Positions 1 through 8,559 of a stretch of DNA of 64,000 nucleotides are shown piece after piece (within the stretch, counting starts at the first letter, position 1; each line of letters starts with the position of its first letter). The stretch comes from Mycobacterium sp. ACS4331 (GTDB lineage Bacteria; Actinomycetota; Actinomycetes; Mycobacteriales; Mycobacteriaceae). The translations under genes and the position numbers were made by a program. The DNA lies in the NCBI RefSeq assembly GCF_001667265.1, contig NZ_LZHW01000013.1, positions 175,393 through 239,392 on the forward strand. The letters run 5' to 3'. The notes beneath the pieces are model-generated. The model was given only the letters and a program-made list of their open reading frames with translations. It did not search any database and was not told where the DNA came from.

Positions 1-780
1 GAGGAAGGTCGACATTGCCAGGCTGACCTGGTTGCGGGTGGTGTCCATGCCGGCGAAGATCGCGTTCACCAGGGCCGTCCGCAGTTCCAGGCGCGACATC
101 TTGGCCTCGTCCTGGGCTGCCTGAACCAGCTTGGTGACGAAGTCGTCCTTCGGATTCTGCGTGCGATCCGCGATGAGGTCCTCGGCGTACTTGTTCAGAC
201 CGGCCATGGCGGCCTCGATGCGGTCCAGGTCGTCGCGGATCGTGACGCCGAGCGCAAGTCCGACCACCGAGGACCATTCCGCGATGCGCTTCCACTCGGT
301 TTCCGGGATGCCGAGCAGGATGGCGATCACCCGCGCGGCATACGGCTCGGCGAACTCTGAGACGAATTCGCACTCACCGCGTTCGATGAAGTTGTCGATC
401 AGTTCGTTGGCGAGCGCCTGGAACCGGGGGACCAGGCCCTCGATGAGCCGGGGGGAGAAGGCCGGGTTGTGCAGCCGCCGCAGCCGGGCGTGATCCGGTC
501 CTTCGAAGTTGATCAGGGTGGAGCGCCAGAATTCGTGGAACAGTCCCTCGGTGACGCCGTTCTTGTCCGGCCAGGCCCAGCTGCCCTGCCGCAGCCGGCG
601 GTCCTTGAGCAGCTTGGCCATCTCGTCGTAGCGCAGCACCGCGAGGCCGTAAGGGGTACGGGCATACCAGCTCTGGGCCCGGGCGGCCAGGGCCTCCTCG
701 GAACGCATCGAGAAGTTCGGATCCGCCATGTCGAGGAAGGGCGGTTCGGCGATCGTCGCGGTCTGTACATCCGTGCTCAT
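1..780 (-). CDS. Cytochrome P450, N-terminal 260 residues (cut by window edge)
   Basis: Haem monooxygenase of the soluble bacterial class, fed electrons by a ferredoxin and reductase. The first about 260 residues are visible, beginning MSTDVQTATI. They include the C-helix motif HARLRRL, which binds a haem propionate in the family, and the I-helix FAGMDTTRNQ with the A-G-x-D-T-T oxygen-activation signature just before the edge. The haem-ligand Cys would lie outside the window. The ATG overlaps the stop of the upstream hydratase by 4 bp, so it is the last visible gene of the amine-type operon, whose first two genes encode a matching ferredoxin and reductase. Substrate is not readable from sequence. 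Context (gamma-glutamyl ligase, aldehyde dehydrogenase) suggests ring opening or dealkylation of an amine, as done by CYP151 in mycobacteria, but I cannot assign the CYP family. Confidence 0.93.
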   Translation of the reverse strand, partial: MSTDVQTATIAEPPFLDMADPNFSMRSEEALAARAQSWYARTPYGLAVLRYDEMAKLLKDRRLRQGSWAWPDKNGVTEGLFHEFWRSTLINFEGPDHARLRRLHNPAFSPRLIEGLVPRFQALANELIDNFIERGECEFVSEFAEPYAARVIAILLGIPETEWKRIAEWSSVVGLALGVTIRDDLDRIEAAMAGLNKYAEDLIADRTQNPKDDFVTKLVQAAQDEAKMSRLELRTALVNAIFAGMDTTRNQVSLAMSTFL

Positions 781-1595
781 GGGGTGTCTCCTGTGGTGCG
801 GGGCGGAACGGGGGAGAGGGATGGTGATGGCCAGTCGGGCGGGCGTTTCTCGGCGAAGGCGGCCAAGCCCTCCCGGTAGTCCGCCGAGCAGGCCGAGGAC
901 CGCCACTGGCCGTCCTCCACCGACAGTGCTTCGGCCAGCGGCCGGTCCTGGCCGTTTCGCAGGGCGGCTTTGGCGTTTCGTTGCGCATTCGGGCTCTTGG
1001 CCGCGATGGTCGTGGCCAACTGAAGGGCCGCACCGACGGCATCGTCGTCGACCAGCACGTCGACGATGCCGTAACCGTGTGCCTCGGCGGCCGACAGCCG
1101 CCGGCCGGTGAAGATCAATTCGGCGGCCCGGCCGATACCGATCCTGCGGGGCAGCAACTGGGTGCCACCGCCGCCGGGGATGATGCCGACACCGGTCTCG
1201 GGCAGACCCACCAGCGCCGTGCTGTCGGCGACCACCACATCACAGGTGAGCGCGAGTTCCAGTCCGCCGCCCAGCGCCATCCCGGACACCGCGGCAAGAG
1301 TGGGCACAGCCAGATCGAGCAGCGCCTGGGTGGCCGCGGTCGAGTGGCCGCGGGCCGCCAGCAGTCCCGGCTCATCGAGGCTGCGGCGCTCCTTGAGATC
1401 GGCGCCCACCGAGAAGAAACGGGGGTCAGCCGAACTCATCACCACGACCCGGACGTCGGGACGGCTGTTCAGTTCGATTGCTGCCGAGGCGATCTGGTCG
1501 GCCTGCTCGGTCGACAGAGCGTTGCGCGCCTCGGTGCGGCACATCACCAACTCCGCGACACCGAAGGCGTCGACACTGACCGTCACGCCGCTCAC
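777..1595 (-). CDS. Enoyl-CoA hydratase/isomerase family protein
   Basis: Crotonase-fold enzyme of 272 residues, normally acting on acyl-CoA thioesters. The oxyanion-hole segment SGMALGGGLELAL and the second catalytic region GLPETGVGIIPGGGGTQ are both present, including both family glutamates, so true hydratase activity is plausible. The chosen GTG start overlaps the stop of the aldehyde dehydrogenase (GTGA); a second GTG lies three codons in. A longer upstream reading frame runs inside the dehydrogenase and has no family similarity. The stop overlaps the P450 start. In this operon it could act on a CoA ester formed after the amine carbon skeleton is oxidised to an acid, but no acyl-CoA ligase or dehydrogenase is visible nearby, so its place in the pathway is inferred. 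Confidence 0.9.
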   Translation of the reverse strand: MSGVTVSVDAFGVAELVMCRTEARNALSTEQADQIASAAIELNSRPDVRVVVMSSADPRFFSVGADLKERRSLDEPGLLAARGHSTAATQALLDLAVPTLAAVSGMALGGGLELALTCDVVVADSTALVGLPETGVGIIPGGGGTQLLPRRIGIGRAAELIFTGRRLSAAEAHGYGIVDVLVDDDAVGAALQLATTIAAKSPNAQRNAKAALRNGQDRPLAEALSVEDGQWRSSACSADYREGLAAFAEKRPPDWPSPSLSPVPPRTTGDTP

Positions 1596-3082
1596 AGCTG
1601 GATCCAGGTGGTTTTGAGCTGTGAGTACTTCTCCAGTGCGTGCAGGGACTTGTCCCGGCCGAATCCGGACTGACCGTAACCGCCGAACGGCACCGACACA
1701 TCGGCGGCGTCGTAACAGTTGACGAACACGGTGCCCGCCCGGATGTCGCGGGACACGGTGTGCGCGGTGGACAGATCGGTGGTCCACACCGAGGCCGCCA
1801 GACCGTAGGGGGTGCCGTTGGCGATGGCGACGGCCTCCTCGGTGGTGTCGAACGGCAGGACGACCAGTACCGGACCGAAGATCTCCTCCTGGGCGGCAGC
1901 GGAATCCTCTGGCGCGCCGGTGATCACGGTCGGCTGCAGGTAGGAGCCGCCGGGGATCACTTCGGCGCGTTCACCGCCGGTGAGGATTTCGGCACCGGAG
2001 GCCCGGGCCGCGTCGATGTGGCCGAGGACCCGTTGCAGGTGCCGTTCCTCGACCATGGCGCCCTGTGCGGTGGCGGGGTCCAGCGGGTCGCCGGGCAACC
2101 AGTTCTGGGTCCGCGCCACGACCGCGTCGACGAGCTCGTCATAACGTGACCGGTGCACGATCAAACGGGAACCGGCCGAACAGATCTGTCCCTGGTTGAA
2201 GAAGATTCCGCCGGCCACACCGTCGGCGACCTGGTCGACGTCTGGCGCGTCGGGCATGACGATCTGCGGGCTCTTGCCGCCGAGTTCGAGTGCGACCTGC
2301 TTGATGTTGCTGTCGGCGGCATCCCGCAGCAGTTGGCGGCCGACGGGACCCGACCCGGTGAAGCACAGCAGGTCGACGTCGTTGTGCCGGGCCAGTGCCG
2401 AGCCCGCCGTCTGCCCGAATCCGGGGACCACGTTGAACACACCGTCGGGCAGGCCGGCTTCGACGGCCAGTTCGGCGAACCGCAATGCGGTCAGCGAAGA
2501 CAGTTCGGCCGGCTTGAGGACCACCGAGTTGCCCATGGCCAGTGCTGGGGCGACCTTCCACGCGGTCAGCATCAACGGGAAGTTCCACGGCACGATGGCG
2601 CCCACCACGCCGACGGGCTCCCGGGTGATCATCGACAGCACGCTGGGATCGCTGGGTCCGATCTCGTCATAACGCTTGTCGATCGCTTCGGCGAAGAAGT
2701 CGAATGACTGCACCACCACCCGCATGTCCACGCCGATCGCATCGGACACCGGCTTGCCCATGTCCCAGGACTCCAGCAGGGCGAGCTCGTGTTTGTGTTC
2801 CTCGACCAGGCGGGCCAGCCGCTGCAGGACGGCCCGGCGCTGCCGGGGATGCTGTCGGGCCCACCGTCCGTCGGCGAAGGCGTCTCGGGCGGCCCGCACG
2901 GCACGGTCGACGTCGGTGGTGTCGCCGGCGGCGATCTCGGCGATGATCTGGCCGTCGCGCGGTGACACGCTGGGGAAGCGTTGCCCGCTCTGGGCGGGGA
3001 CGAACCTGCCGTCGATGAAGCAGTCGACGCGGCTGATCAGGTCGCGGGTGGCGCTGATGTTGTCCATCAGGGTGGCGGTCAT
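1592..3082 (-). CDS. NAD(P)-dependent aldehyde dehydrogenase (gamma-glutamyl-aminoaldehyde type)
   Basis: 496-residue aldehyde dehydrogenase, the usual family length. Visible motifs are the PWNFPLM cofactor loop, FTGSGPVGRQ, the catalytic-base segment LELGGKSP and the nucleophile segment GQICSAGSR with its Cys. Overall character is that of PuuC-like enzymes, which oxidise gamma-glutamyl-gamma-aminobutyraldehyde in the gamma-glutamylated putrescine route. The ATG overlaps the stop of the amidotransferase (ATGA) and the stop overlaps the hydratase start, so the operon is translationally coupled. Being directly linked to a glutamine-synthetase-like ligase and a class I amidotransferase strongly supports a role in oxidising a gamma-glutamylated amino-aldehyde. 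The exact substrate is inferred. Confidence 0.92.
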   Translation of the reverse strand: MTATLMDNISATRDLISRVDCFIDGRFVPAQSGQRFPSVSPRDGQIIAEIAAGDTTDVDRAVRAARDAFADGRWARQHPRQRRAVLQRLARLVEEHKHELALLESWDMGKPVSDAIGVDMRVVVQSFDFFAEAIDKRYDEIGPSDPSVLSMITREPVGVVGAIVPWNFPLMLTAWKVAPALAMGNSVVLKPAELSSLTALRFAELAVEAGLPDGVFNVVPGFGQTAGSALARHNDVDLLCFTGSGPVGRQLLRDAADSNIKQVALELGGKSPQIVMPDAPDVDQVADGVAGGIFFNQGQICSAGSRLIVHRSRYDELVDAVVARTQNWLPGDPLDPATAQGAMVEERHLQRVLGHIDAARASGAEILTGGERAEVIPGGSYLQPTVITGAPEDSAAAQEEIFGPVLVVLPFDTTEEAVAIANGTPYGLAASVWTTDLSTAHTVSRDIRAGTVFVNCYDAADVSVPFGGYGQSGFGRDKSLHALEKYSQLKTTWIQL

Positions 3083-3786
3083 GACAGAACTCCGGTCAGT
3101 AGTCGGGCCGGGTCGACGATGGCGTCGAAGAGGGCTTGTTCGTACGCCGTCTCCTCGGCGTCGTCCTCCGGATGCCACTGCACGGCCAGCACCGGACTGG
3201 TGCGGTGTGCGATGGCTTCGATGCAGCCGTCCGCGGCGCGGCCGACGACTGTGAGGTCGCGGCCGAGTTGGTCGACGGCCTGGTGATGGTAGGTGGACAC
3301 CGAGGCGTGGGTGGTTTGCATGACCCGGGCCACCGCGGAGCCGTGGTCCAGTGTGACGTCGTGGAATCCGTGGCCGTGATCGACCTCGGAGGCCGGCAGA
3401 TCGGTGATCAGCGTGCCGCCGAGGGCGACGTTGAGCACCTGCATGCCGCGGCAGATCGCCAGCGCGGGCATGCCGCTGGAGACGACGTCGCGGGCGAGTT
3501 GCAGGTCCACTGCGTCATGGACCGGGTCGTACGGCCCGTGCGACGGGTGTTCGTCGGCCGATGCCCCGTAGTACGCCGGGTCCAGGTCGCGGCCGCCGGG
3601 AAGCACGATGCCGCGGTAGGCATCCAGCGGATGCCGATGATCGGTGGCCATCGGGGCCAGGATCACCGGCTCCCCACCTGCCCGGTAGACGGCCTCGGCG
3701 ACCTTCTGCGAGGCGACGATGCCCGCTCGGCGCAATCCGTCGACCTTGGGTGAACGCATGGCCGCGATCGCGATGGGTGGGCGCAT
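3079..3786 (-). CDS. Class I glutamine amidotransferase / gamma-glutamyl hydrolase (PuuD-like)
   Basis: 235-residue member of the peptidase C26/class I amidotransferase group. The nucleophile elbow ALAICRGMQ carries the Cys, QWHPED carries the His and Glu of the triad, and the oxyanion strand GIVLPGGRDLDP is present. Free-standing enzymes of this type (PuuD) hydrolyse gamma-glutamyl-GABA to glutamate plus the free amino acid. The gene starts one base after the stop of the GS-like ligase and overlaps the aldehyde dehydrogenase. Expected role: removal of the glutamyl group that the ligase attached. It is longer than PdxT and resembles PuuD rather than the pyridoxal synthase glutaminase, despite pdxS being close by. 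Confidence 0.9.
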   Translation of the reverse strand: MRPPIAIAAMRSPKVDGLRRAGIVASQKVAEAVYRAGGEPVILAPMATDHRHPLDAYRGIVLPGGRDLDPAYYGASADEHPSHGPYDPVHDAVDLQLARDVVSSGMPALAICRGMQVLNVALGGTLITDLPASEVDHGHGFHDVTLDHGSAVARVMQTTHASVSTYHHQAVDQLGRDLTVVGRAADGCIEAIAHRTSPVLAVQWHPEDDAEETAYEQALFDAIVDPARLLTGVLS

Positions 3787-3787
3787 G

Positions 3788-5122
3788 TCAGACGCCTGCC
3801 TGCAGATACATGCTGCGCTCCCAGTCGGTGACCGTGCCGCAGTAGCGGGCCCATTCGTCGTTCTTGAGCGCGATCAGCAGGCCGGCAAGTTCCGGGGTGA
3901 GCGAAGACTTGACGAACTTGCCCTCGGCGAACAGTTGGACTGCCTCGCCCAGTGTGCGTGGGATGGTCTGCACACCGACGCTGTCCGGATCGGTCTCGTT
4001 GTTGATGCCGTCCTCGATCTGGGCCAGCAGCAGTGCGTGTGACAGGTAGGGGTTCACGGCCGAATCGGGCAGCTTGTATTCCAGTCTGCCGTTCCCGGAC
4101 AGTCGCACCGTGCAGGTCTTGTCCTCCATACCCCAGTCGATCTGGGTCGGAGCGAACTGGCCTGCGTCCCAGTAACGTTTGTAGCTGTTGACGGTCGAGC
4201 CCATCACGATCATCGATTCGGTGGCGTGGTTGAGCATGCCGCCCAGCGCGTATCGGGCGACCGGAGTCAGGTGCAACTCGGAGCGTCCCGGCTCGCAGAA
4301 CGCGTTGACTCCGTCACGCCACAGGCTGATGTTGTGGTGGCATCCGGTGCCCATCACCCCGGGGGCGATCTTGGGCATGAAGGAGGCGGTCACACCGAAT
4401 TCGCGGGCGACCTGCCGGCAGATCATCCGGTAGGTGATCAGCCGGTCAGCGGTCAGTTCGACTGAATCGAACATCCAGTTCAGTTCCAGCTGACCGGCAT
4501 CCTCGTAATCGCCCTCGATCATGGTGAAGCCGAAGGCGGTGGCGTAACGGATTAGCTGCTGATAGATCGGGCGCATCCGCTCGAGTTGTTCGAACTCGTA
4601 GGACGGGTTCTCGCCGGGCCGGCTGACAACAGCCAATTCCTCACCGAGCCAGGTCATCTCGGGCTCGCAACCGGTGCGCATCTCCATGCCGGTCTGCTCC
4701 CGGAATCCGCTGTGTACCCGGCGCAGGTGTCCGCGGGCATCGCCGGCGAACGGTGACCCGCCGATACCGGGACGGTGATCGGGTTCGTAGATCGAGCACA
4801 TGAACCGGGCCGCCTTGGGATCCCAGGGCAGGACGGTGAAGGTGTCCAGATCGGGAATCGCCTGGAACTCCGGCGCGGCCGGGCCGCCGCCCAGGAGCTC
4901 TCCGTCGAGCGCGGAATGGAAGTCGGCGACCGCGGAACGGTGCATCAGGATGCCGTTCTCCAGGTTGCGGGCCAGTTGGGCGGCCGGCGAGATCTTGGCC
5001 ATGATCTTCCCGCTCAGCGTGACGATCTGGTAGTAGATCGTCTCGACACCGGCTTCGATGGCTGCGGTGATCTCCGCGGGTATACGACTGTTCTGTTCCT
5101 GATGATCGCTGAGTGCTGTCAT
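3788..5122 (-). CDS. Glutamine synthetase-like gamma-glutamyl-amine ligase
   Basis: 444-residue glutamine synthetase fold protein that likely joins glutamate to an amine with ATP, as PuuA, IpuC and mycobacterial PipC-type proteins do. Core active-site stretches are readable: GCEPEM, YEDAGQLELNW, GTGCHHNISLW (ATP/glutamate loop), NSYKRY and the C-terminal LEYKLPDSAVNPYL. The C-terminal adenylylation tyrosine motif of housekeeping GlnA is not seen, and the sequence departs from GlnA1 throughout. It overlaps the reductase stop by 4 bp (ATGA). Context with a deglutamylating amidotransferase and an aldehyde dehydrogenase is the strongest evidence for amine catabolism rather than nitrogen assimilation. 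Which amine is used cannot be told. Confidence 0.9.
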   Translation of the reverse strand: MTALSDHQEQNSRIPAEITAAIEAGVETIYYQIVTLSGKIMAKISPAAQLARNLENGILMHRSAVADFHSALDGELLGGGPAAPEFQAIPDLDTFTVLPWDPKAARFMCSIYEPDHRPGIGGSPFAGDARGHLRRVHSGFREQTGMEMRTGCEPEMTWLGEELAVVSRPGENPSYEFEQLERMRPIYQQLIRYATAFGFTMIEGDYEDAGQLELNWMFDSVELTADRLITYRMICRQVAREFGVTASFMPKIAPGVMGTGCHHNISLWRDGVNAFCEPGRSELHLTPVARYALGGMLNHATESMIVMGSTVNSYKRYWDAGQFAPTQIDWGMEDKTCTVRLSGNGRLEYKLPDSAVNPYLSHALLLAQIEDGINNETDPDSVGVQTIPRTLGEAVQLFAEGKFVKSSLTPELAGLLIALKNDEWARYCGTVTDWERSMYLQAGV

Positions 5123-6384
5123 GCTTTGGCTCCTGTGGGCGTGGCGAACGGGTCGGTTGCGCGGGCCAGTGCGCTGCGATGCACAGACTGCTGGCTCGGT
5201 GGAATGTTGATGGAGACGATGGCGACGAGGGCGTCGTCGCGGCGGTACTCGATGACCGCGCCGGCCCGTAGTCCATCGGGATCGAGTGTGCCGGTTACGA
5301 CTTCGCTGATGTCGGCGATGGAGGGAACCCCGAACCCCTGGATTCGCAGTTCGCCCTGGTCGCTCCAGAAGCTGGGTACCGGGGCGAAGGGCTGTTCGGG
5401 TCCGGGTTCACCGGTCAGGGACGCGACCAGGGCGCGGGCGCCGTGTTTGGCGGAATCATTGGGCATGAACCAGTGTTCGACGCGTCGCGGTGCTCCACCG
5501 AACCGCGGATTGTGGAAGCGGGCTATGTCACCGACGGCGATGACGTTGCGCGCCGGCGCGGTCGCACCGCCCACCACGCTCAGATGTTCATCGCAGAGCA
5601 CGCCGTCGGTGAGGTCCAGGCCGTTGCCCTCCAGCCATTCGACATTGGGTTGGCTGCCAACGGATTCCACGATGACATCGGCGGCCAGGTCGGTGCCGTC
5701 GGAGAGTGTGATGACGGCTTCGGCGGGCTCGTCGCTGATCGCCGACACCTGTACACCAGTTCGGAAGGTGATCGCGTTGTCCTGGTGGACAGCTGCGACC
5801 GCGGTGCTCAGGTCCGGGCCGAACGCCGCCCACATCGGTGCCGGCTGTGGCTCGACGACGGTGACCTGGCATCCGTGACCGACAGCAGTGACGGCGATTT
5901 CGCATCCGATGAAGCCGCCACCGATCACCACCACCCGGCGCCCGGGCTGAAGTTGGGGGTACAGCGCCGCGGCGTCGTCGATCGTCCGCAGGACATGGCG
6001 TCGGGCCGCGGCCGCGGTGGCGGGAAGGCGGCGGGGCCGTAGACCGGTTGCGATGACCAGACCCGCGTAGTCGAGTTGGGATCCATCGGCCAGGGTCAGC
6101 GTCTGTGCACCCAGGTCCACGCGGTGCGCCGCGATTCCGAGCCGCCAGGACGTGTCGTCGAGGCTGGCGCGTCGGCGGAACTCGGTGCCCTGCAGCCATT
6201 CCTCGACGCTGCGGGGCGCCGGGCCGGTGTGTTTGGACAGAGGAGGCCGGTTGTAGGGCATGTGCGCTTCGGCGCCGATGACGGTCAGCGGGCCGTCCCA
6301 GCCGGCGGATCGCAGTTGTTCGCACGTCCGCAGGCCGGCCATCGATGCCCCGACCACGACGACGGGGAGGGAGGTGGCGGCCAT
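5119..6384 (-). CDS. NAD(P)H-dependent ferredoxin reductase (FAD)
   Basis: 421-residue putidaredoxin-reductase-type flavoprotein. Two dinucleotide-binding folds are visible: the N-terminal VVVGASMAGLRTCEQL for FAD and the central VVVIGGGFIGCEIAV for NAD(P)H; the ATG motif YAGLVIATGLRPRRLP and the C-terminal FAD motif NVIAVGDIARF are also present. It should pass electrons from NAD(P)H to the adjacent [3Fe-4S] ferredoxin and so to the P450 at the operon end. It begins 4 bp after the ferredoxin stop and overlaps the ligase gene. Separation of the electron-transfer genes from the P450 by four metabolic genes is unusual, as many clusters keep the three together. Confidence 0.92.
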   Translation of the reverse strand: MAATSLPVVVVGASMAGLRTCEQLRSAGWDGPLTVIGAEAHMPYNRPPLSKHTGPAPRSVEEWLQGTEFRRRASLDDTSWRLGIAAHRVDLGAQTLTLADGSQLDYAGLVIATGLRPRRLPATAAAARRHVLRTIDDAAALYPQLQPGRRVVVIGGGFIGCEIAVTAVGHGCQVTVVEPQPAPMWAAFGPDLSTAVAAVHQDNAITFRTGVQVSAISDEPAEAVITLSDGTDLAADVIVESVGSQPNVEWLEGNGLDLTDGVLCDEHLSVVGGATAPARNVIAVGDIARFHNPRFGGAPRRVEHWFMPNDSAKHGARALVASLTGEPGPEQPFAPVPSFWSDQGELRIQGFGVPSIADISEVVTGTLDPDGLRAGAVIEYRRDDALVAIVSINIPPSQQSVHRSALARATDPFATPTGAKA

Positions 6385-6388
6385 GCTG

Positions 6389-6583
6389 TTACTGGCCGGC
6401 GCTGATCAGGATGGCCTGGACGGGGCAGACGTCGGCGGCCTCCTCGACTTCGTCGGCATGGGCCTCCACCTGGGTCGGATCGAAGGACAACGTTCCGTCA
6501 TCGCCGATGGCGAAGACATCGGGAGCCGAGATGGCGCACTGGCCATGGTTCTCGCAACGCTTCCAGTCGACTTCTACGTGCAT
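6389..6583 (-). CDS. [3Fe-4S] ferredoxin for P450
   Basis: 64-residue ferredoxin, first gene of the operon. The cluster motif is C-x2-H-x2-C (CENHGQC, residues 10-16) with the last Cys in ADVCPVQA. The second Cys of a [4Fe-4S] site is replaced by His, which in mycobacterial P450 ferredoxins goes with a [3Fe-4S] cluster. A good ribosome binding site (AGGAG, rc of about 6588-6592) lies upstream of the ATG. A small acidic protein such as this would dock on both the reductase and the P450. Promoter sequences would sit in the AT-rich stretch facing pdxS. Confidence 0.93.
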   Translation of the reverse strand: MHVEVDWKRCENHGQCAISAPDVFAIGDDGTLSFDPTQVEAHADEVEEAADVCPVQAILISAGQ

Positions 6584-6655
6584 CTCTGCTCCTGGGGATG
6601 GTGTGGCATCGGGCCGGGCGGCCTCGCCGAGTGATGGTGGTCACTGCTGTGTGTC

Positions 6656-6690
6656 GTAAACTTTATACTTCATATGTTTAAAGTCAAGAG
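6656..6690. promoter_or_regulatory. AT-rich divergent promoter/operator region with inverted repeat
   Basis: Between the ferredoxin (minus) and pdxS (plus) there is a strikingly AT-rich stretch in an otherwise 67% GC region. It contains TAAAC (6657-6661) and its inverted copy GTTTA (6676-6680), with TATA-like hexamers usable on either strand. It is a reasonable place for overlapping divergent promoters and a regulator site. No regulator gene is adjacent, so the cognate protein is unknown. Confidence 0.4.
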
Positions 6691-6781
6691 GCGAAATCCG
6701 GCGATGTGCCCAGGTTTGGCGGATCGGCGGTGTCTGCCCGGTCCTCGTGGCCTGTCTGCGCTGTCGAGAAGGGAAAGTGTT

Positions 6782-7681
6782 GTGGGCGTTGGAGATTGTG
6801 GCCTGACCGGCACCGTACGGGTCAAGCGTGGGATGGCCGAGATGCTCAAGGGCGGGGTGATCATGGACGTGGTCACGCCTGAGCAGGCGCGGATTGCCGA
6901 GGCGGCTGGCGCGGTGGCGGTGATGGCTCTGGAGCGGGTTCCGGCGGATATCCGTGCTCAGGGTGGGGTGTCGCGCATGTCGGATCCGGACATGATCTGC
7001 GGCATCATCGATGCGGTCACGATTCCGGTGATGGCCAAGGCACGGATCGGGCATTTTGTGGAGGCGCAGATCCTGGGCAGCCTGGGTGTGGATTACATCG
7101 ACGAGTCCGAGGTGCTGACCCCGGCGGATTACACGAATCACATCGACAAGTGGAAGTTCACGGTGCCGTTCGTGTGTGGGGCGACGAATCTGGGCGAGGC
7201 GTTGCGGCGGATCGCCGAGGGTGCGGCGATGATCCGGTCCAAGGGTGAGGCGGGTACCGGCGACGTCTCCAACGCGACCACCCATATGCGCAGGATCGGT
7301 GGGGAGATCCGCCGGTTGACCTCGCTGAGCGAGGATGAGCTGTACGTGGCGGCCAAGGAGCTGCAGGCCCCTTATGACCTGGTGGTCGAGGTGGCTCGAG
7401 CCGGCAGGCTGCCGGTCACGCTGTTCACCGCGGGCGGCATCGCCACCCCGGCGGATGCGGCCATGATGATGCAGCTGGGCGCCGAGGGTGTGTTCGTGGG
7501 CTCAGGCATCTTCAAGTCCGGTAATCCGGCCGAGCGGGCGGCCGCGATCGTGAAGGCGACCGCCTTCTACGACGATCCGGATGTGCTGGCCACGGTCTCC
7601 CGCGGGCTGGGTGAGGCGATGGTCGGGATCAACGTCGACGACATTCCGGCCCCGCACCGCCTCGCCGAACGCGGCTGGTGA
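6782..7681 (+). CDS. pdxS: Pyridoxal 5'-phosphate synthase subunit PdxS
   Basis: Synthase subunit of the ribose-5-phosphate route to vitamin B6; it condenses ribose 5-phosphate, glyceraldehyde 3-phosphate and ammonia. The 299-residue product reads [18 protein letters not shown], then [40 protein letters not shown] and [18 protein letters not shown], all diagnostic of the (beta/alpha)8 barrel. The GTG start is chosen for a GAGAAGGGA ribosome binding site about 8 bases upstream and family length; an in-frame ATG at 6674 would add 36 residues with no family similarity. The partner glutaminase pdxT is not next to it, nor is a PdxR regulator. It is divergent from the amine operon, so this may be an extra copy devoted to that metabolism. 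Confidence 0.95.
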   Translation: MGVGDCGLTGTVRVKRGMAEMLKGGVIMDVVTPEQARIAEAAGAVAVMALERVPADIRAQGGVSRMSDPDMICGIIDAVTIPVMAKARIGHFVEAQILGSLGVDYIDESEVLTPADYTNHIDKWKFTVPFVCGATNLGEALRRIAEGAAMIRSKGEAGTGDVSNATTHMRRIGGEIRRLTSLSEDELYVAAKELQAPYDLVVEVARAGRLPVTLFTAGGIATPADAAMMMQLGAEGVFVGSGIFKSGNPAERAAAIVKATAFYDDPDVLATVSRGLGEAMVGINVDDIPAPHRLAERGW

Positions 7682-7690
7682 CCCCTGCGG

Positions 7691-8548
7691 TCACGGCCCG
7701 GTGTAACCCGGGGGATTGGCGCCCTCGACCCAGAAGTCGACCCCGAGTTCGGATCCCGGAACGCAGTCGTACACCGAGAGGTCGGTGACGCCGGCGTCCA
7801 CCAGGACGTCCTCGCACAGCAGCGTGTTGCCGGTGAAGCTCGAGGGCTTGGTCAGGACCGCGTACGCGGCGTCGGCGTACACCTCGGGCCTGCGGGAGCG
7901 GGCCATCGACTCGTCGCCGCCGAGTAGGTTCTGCACGGCCGCGGTGGCCACCATGGTGCGGGGCCACAGGGTGTTGGACGCGATGCCCTCCTCGCGCATC
8001 TCCTCGGCGATTCCCAAGGCGCACAACGTCATGCCGAACTTGGCCATCATGTAGGGCGTGGGCCGCAGCCACTTGGACTCGAGCAGGATCGGCGGCGACA
8101 GCGTCAGGATGTGCGGGTTGTCGCGGCCCTTCATGTGCGGGATGCATGCCTGCGACACCGCATAGGTCCCGCGCACCTGGATGCCGTTCATCAGGTCGAA
8201 GCGTTTGAGCGGTACCTCTTCGATGGAGCCGAGGTTGATCGCTGAGGCGTTGTTGACGCAGATGTCGATGCCGCCGAACTGTGCGACGGCCGCGGCCACC
8301 GCGGCGGCCACCGAGTCCCCGTCACGGACGTCGCCCACGATCGGCAGGGCCTGCCCGCCGACCTCCTCGATCTCCTTGGCCGCGGTGTAGATGGTGCCCG
8401 GCAGCTTGGGGTGGGGTTCGGCGGTCTTGGCCACCAACGCGATGTTGGCCCCGTCGGCGGCGACCTTCTTGGCGATCGCCAGGCCGATACCGCGACTGGC
8501 GCCTGAGATGAACATGGTCCTGCCCTGCAGGGGGCGATCCTCAGTCAT
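7691..8548 (-). CDS. Short-chain dehydrogenase/reductase (Rv3224-like)
   Basis: 285-residue NAD(P)-dependent oxidoreductase. The cofactor site TMFISGASRGIGLAIA, the NNAS stretch (CVNNASAINLGS) and the region LTLSPPILLESKW followed by PYMMAKFGMT (Tyr-x3-Lys) are visible. The serine of the usual catalytic triad region is in a TLSPP context, as in HSDL2-type SDRs. The substrate is unknown. It corresponds by position and character to Rv3224, left edge of the conserved block shared with M. tuberculosis. It lies 11 bp after ybaK on the same strand, and converges on pdxS with only 9 bp between stops. Confidence 0.88.
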   Translation of the reverse strand: MTEDRPLQGRTMFISGASRGIGLAIAKKVAADGANIALVAKTAEPHPKLPGTIYTAAKEIEEVGGQALPIVGDVRDGDSVAAAVAAAVAQFGGIDICVNNASAINLGSIEEVPLKRFDLMNGIQVRGTYAVSQACIPHMKGRDNPHILTLSPPILLESKWLRPTPYMMAKFGMTLCALGIAEEMREEGIASNTLWPRTMVATAAVQNLLGGDESMARSRRPEVYADAAYAVLTKPSSFTGNTLLCEDVLVDAGVTDLSVYDCVPGSELGVDFWVEGANPPGYTGP

Positions 8549-8559
8549 GTACTCAGACC

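Noticed and set aside
777..1787. Longer 336-residue form of the enoyl-CoA hydratase
   Set aside because: The extra N-terminal 64 residues are Arg/His-rich out-of-frame sequence of the aldehyde dehydrogenase; the GTG at 1595 overlapping its stop fits the operon pattern.
3079..3786. Amidotransferase as PdxT partner for the nearby pdxS
   Set aside because: 235 residues and PuuD-like motifs rather than PdxT; embedded in the amine operon on the opposite strand.
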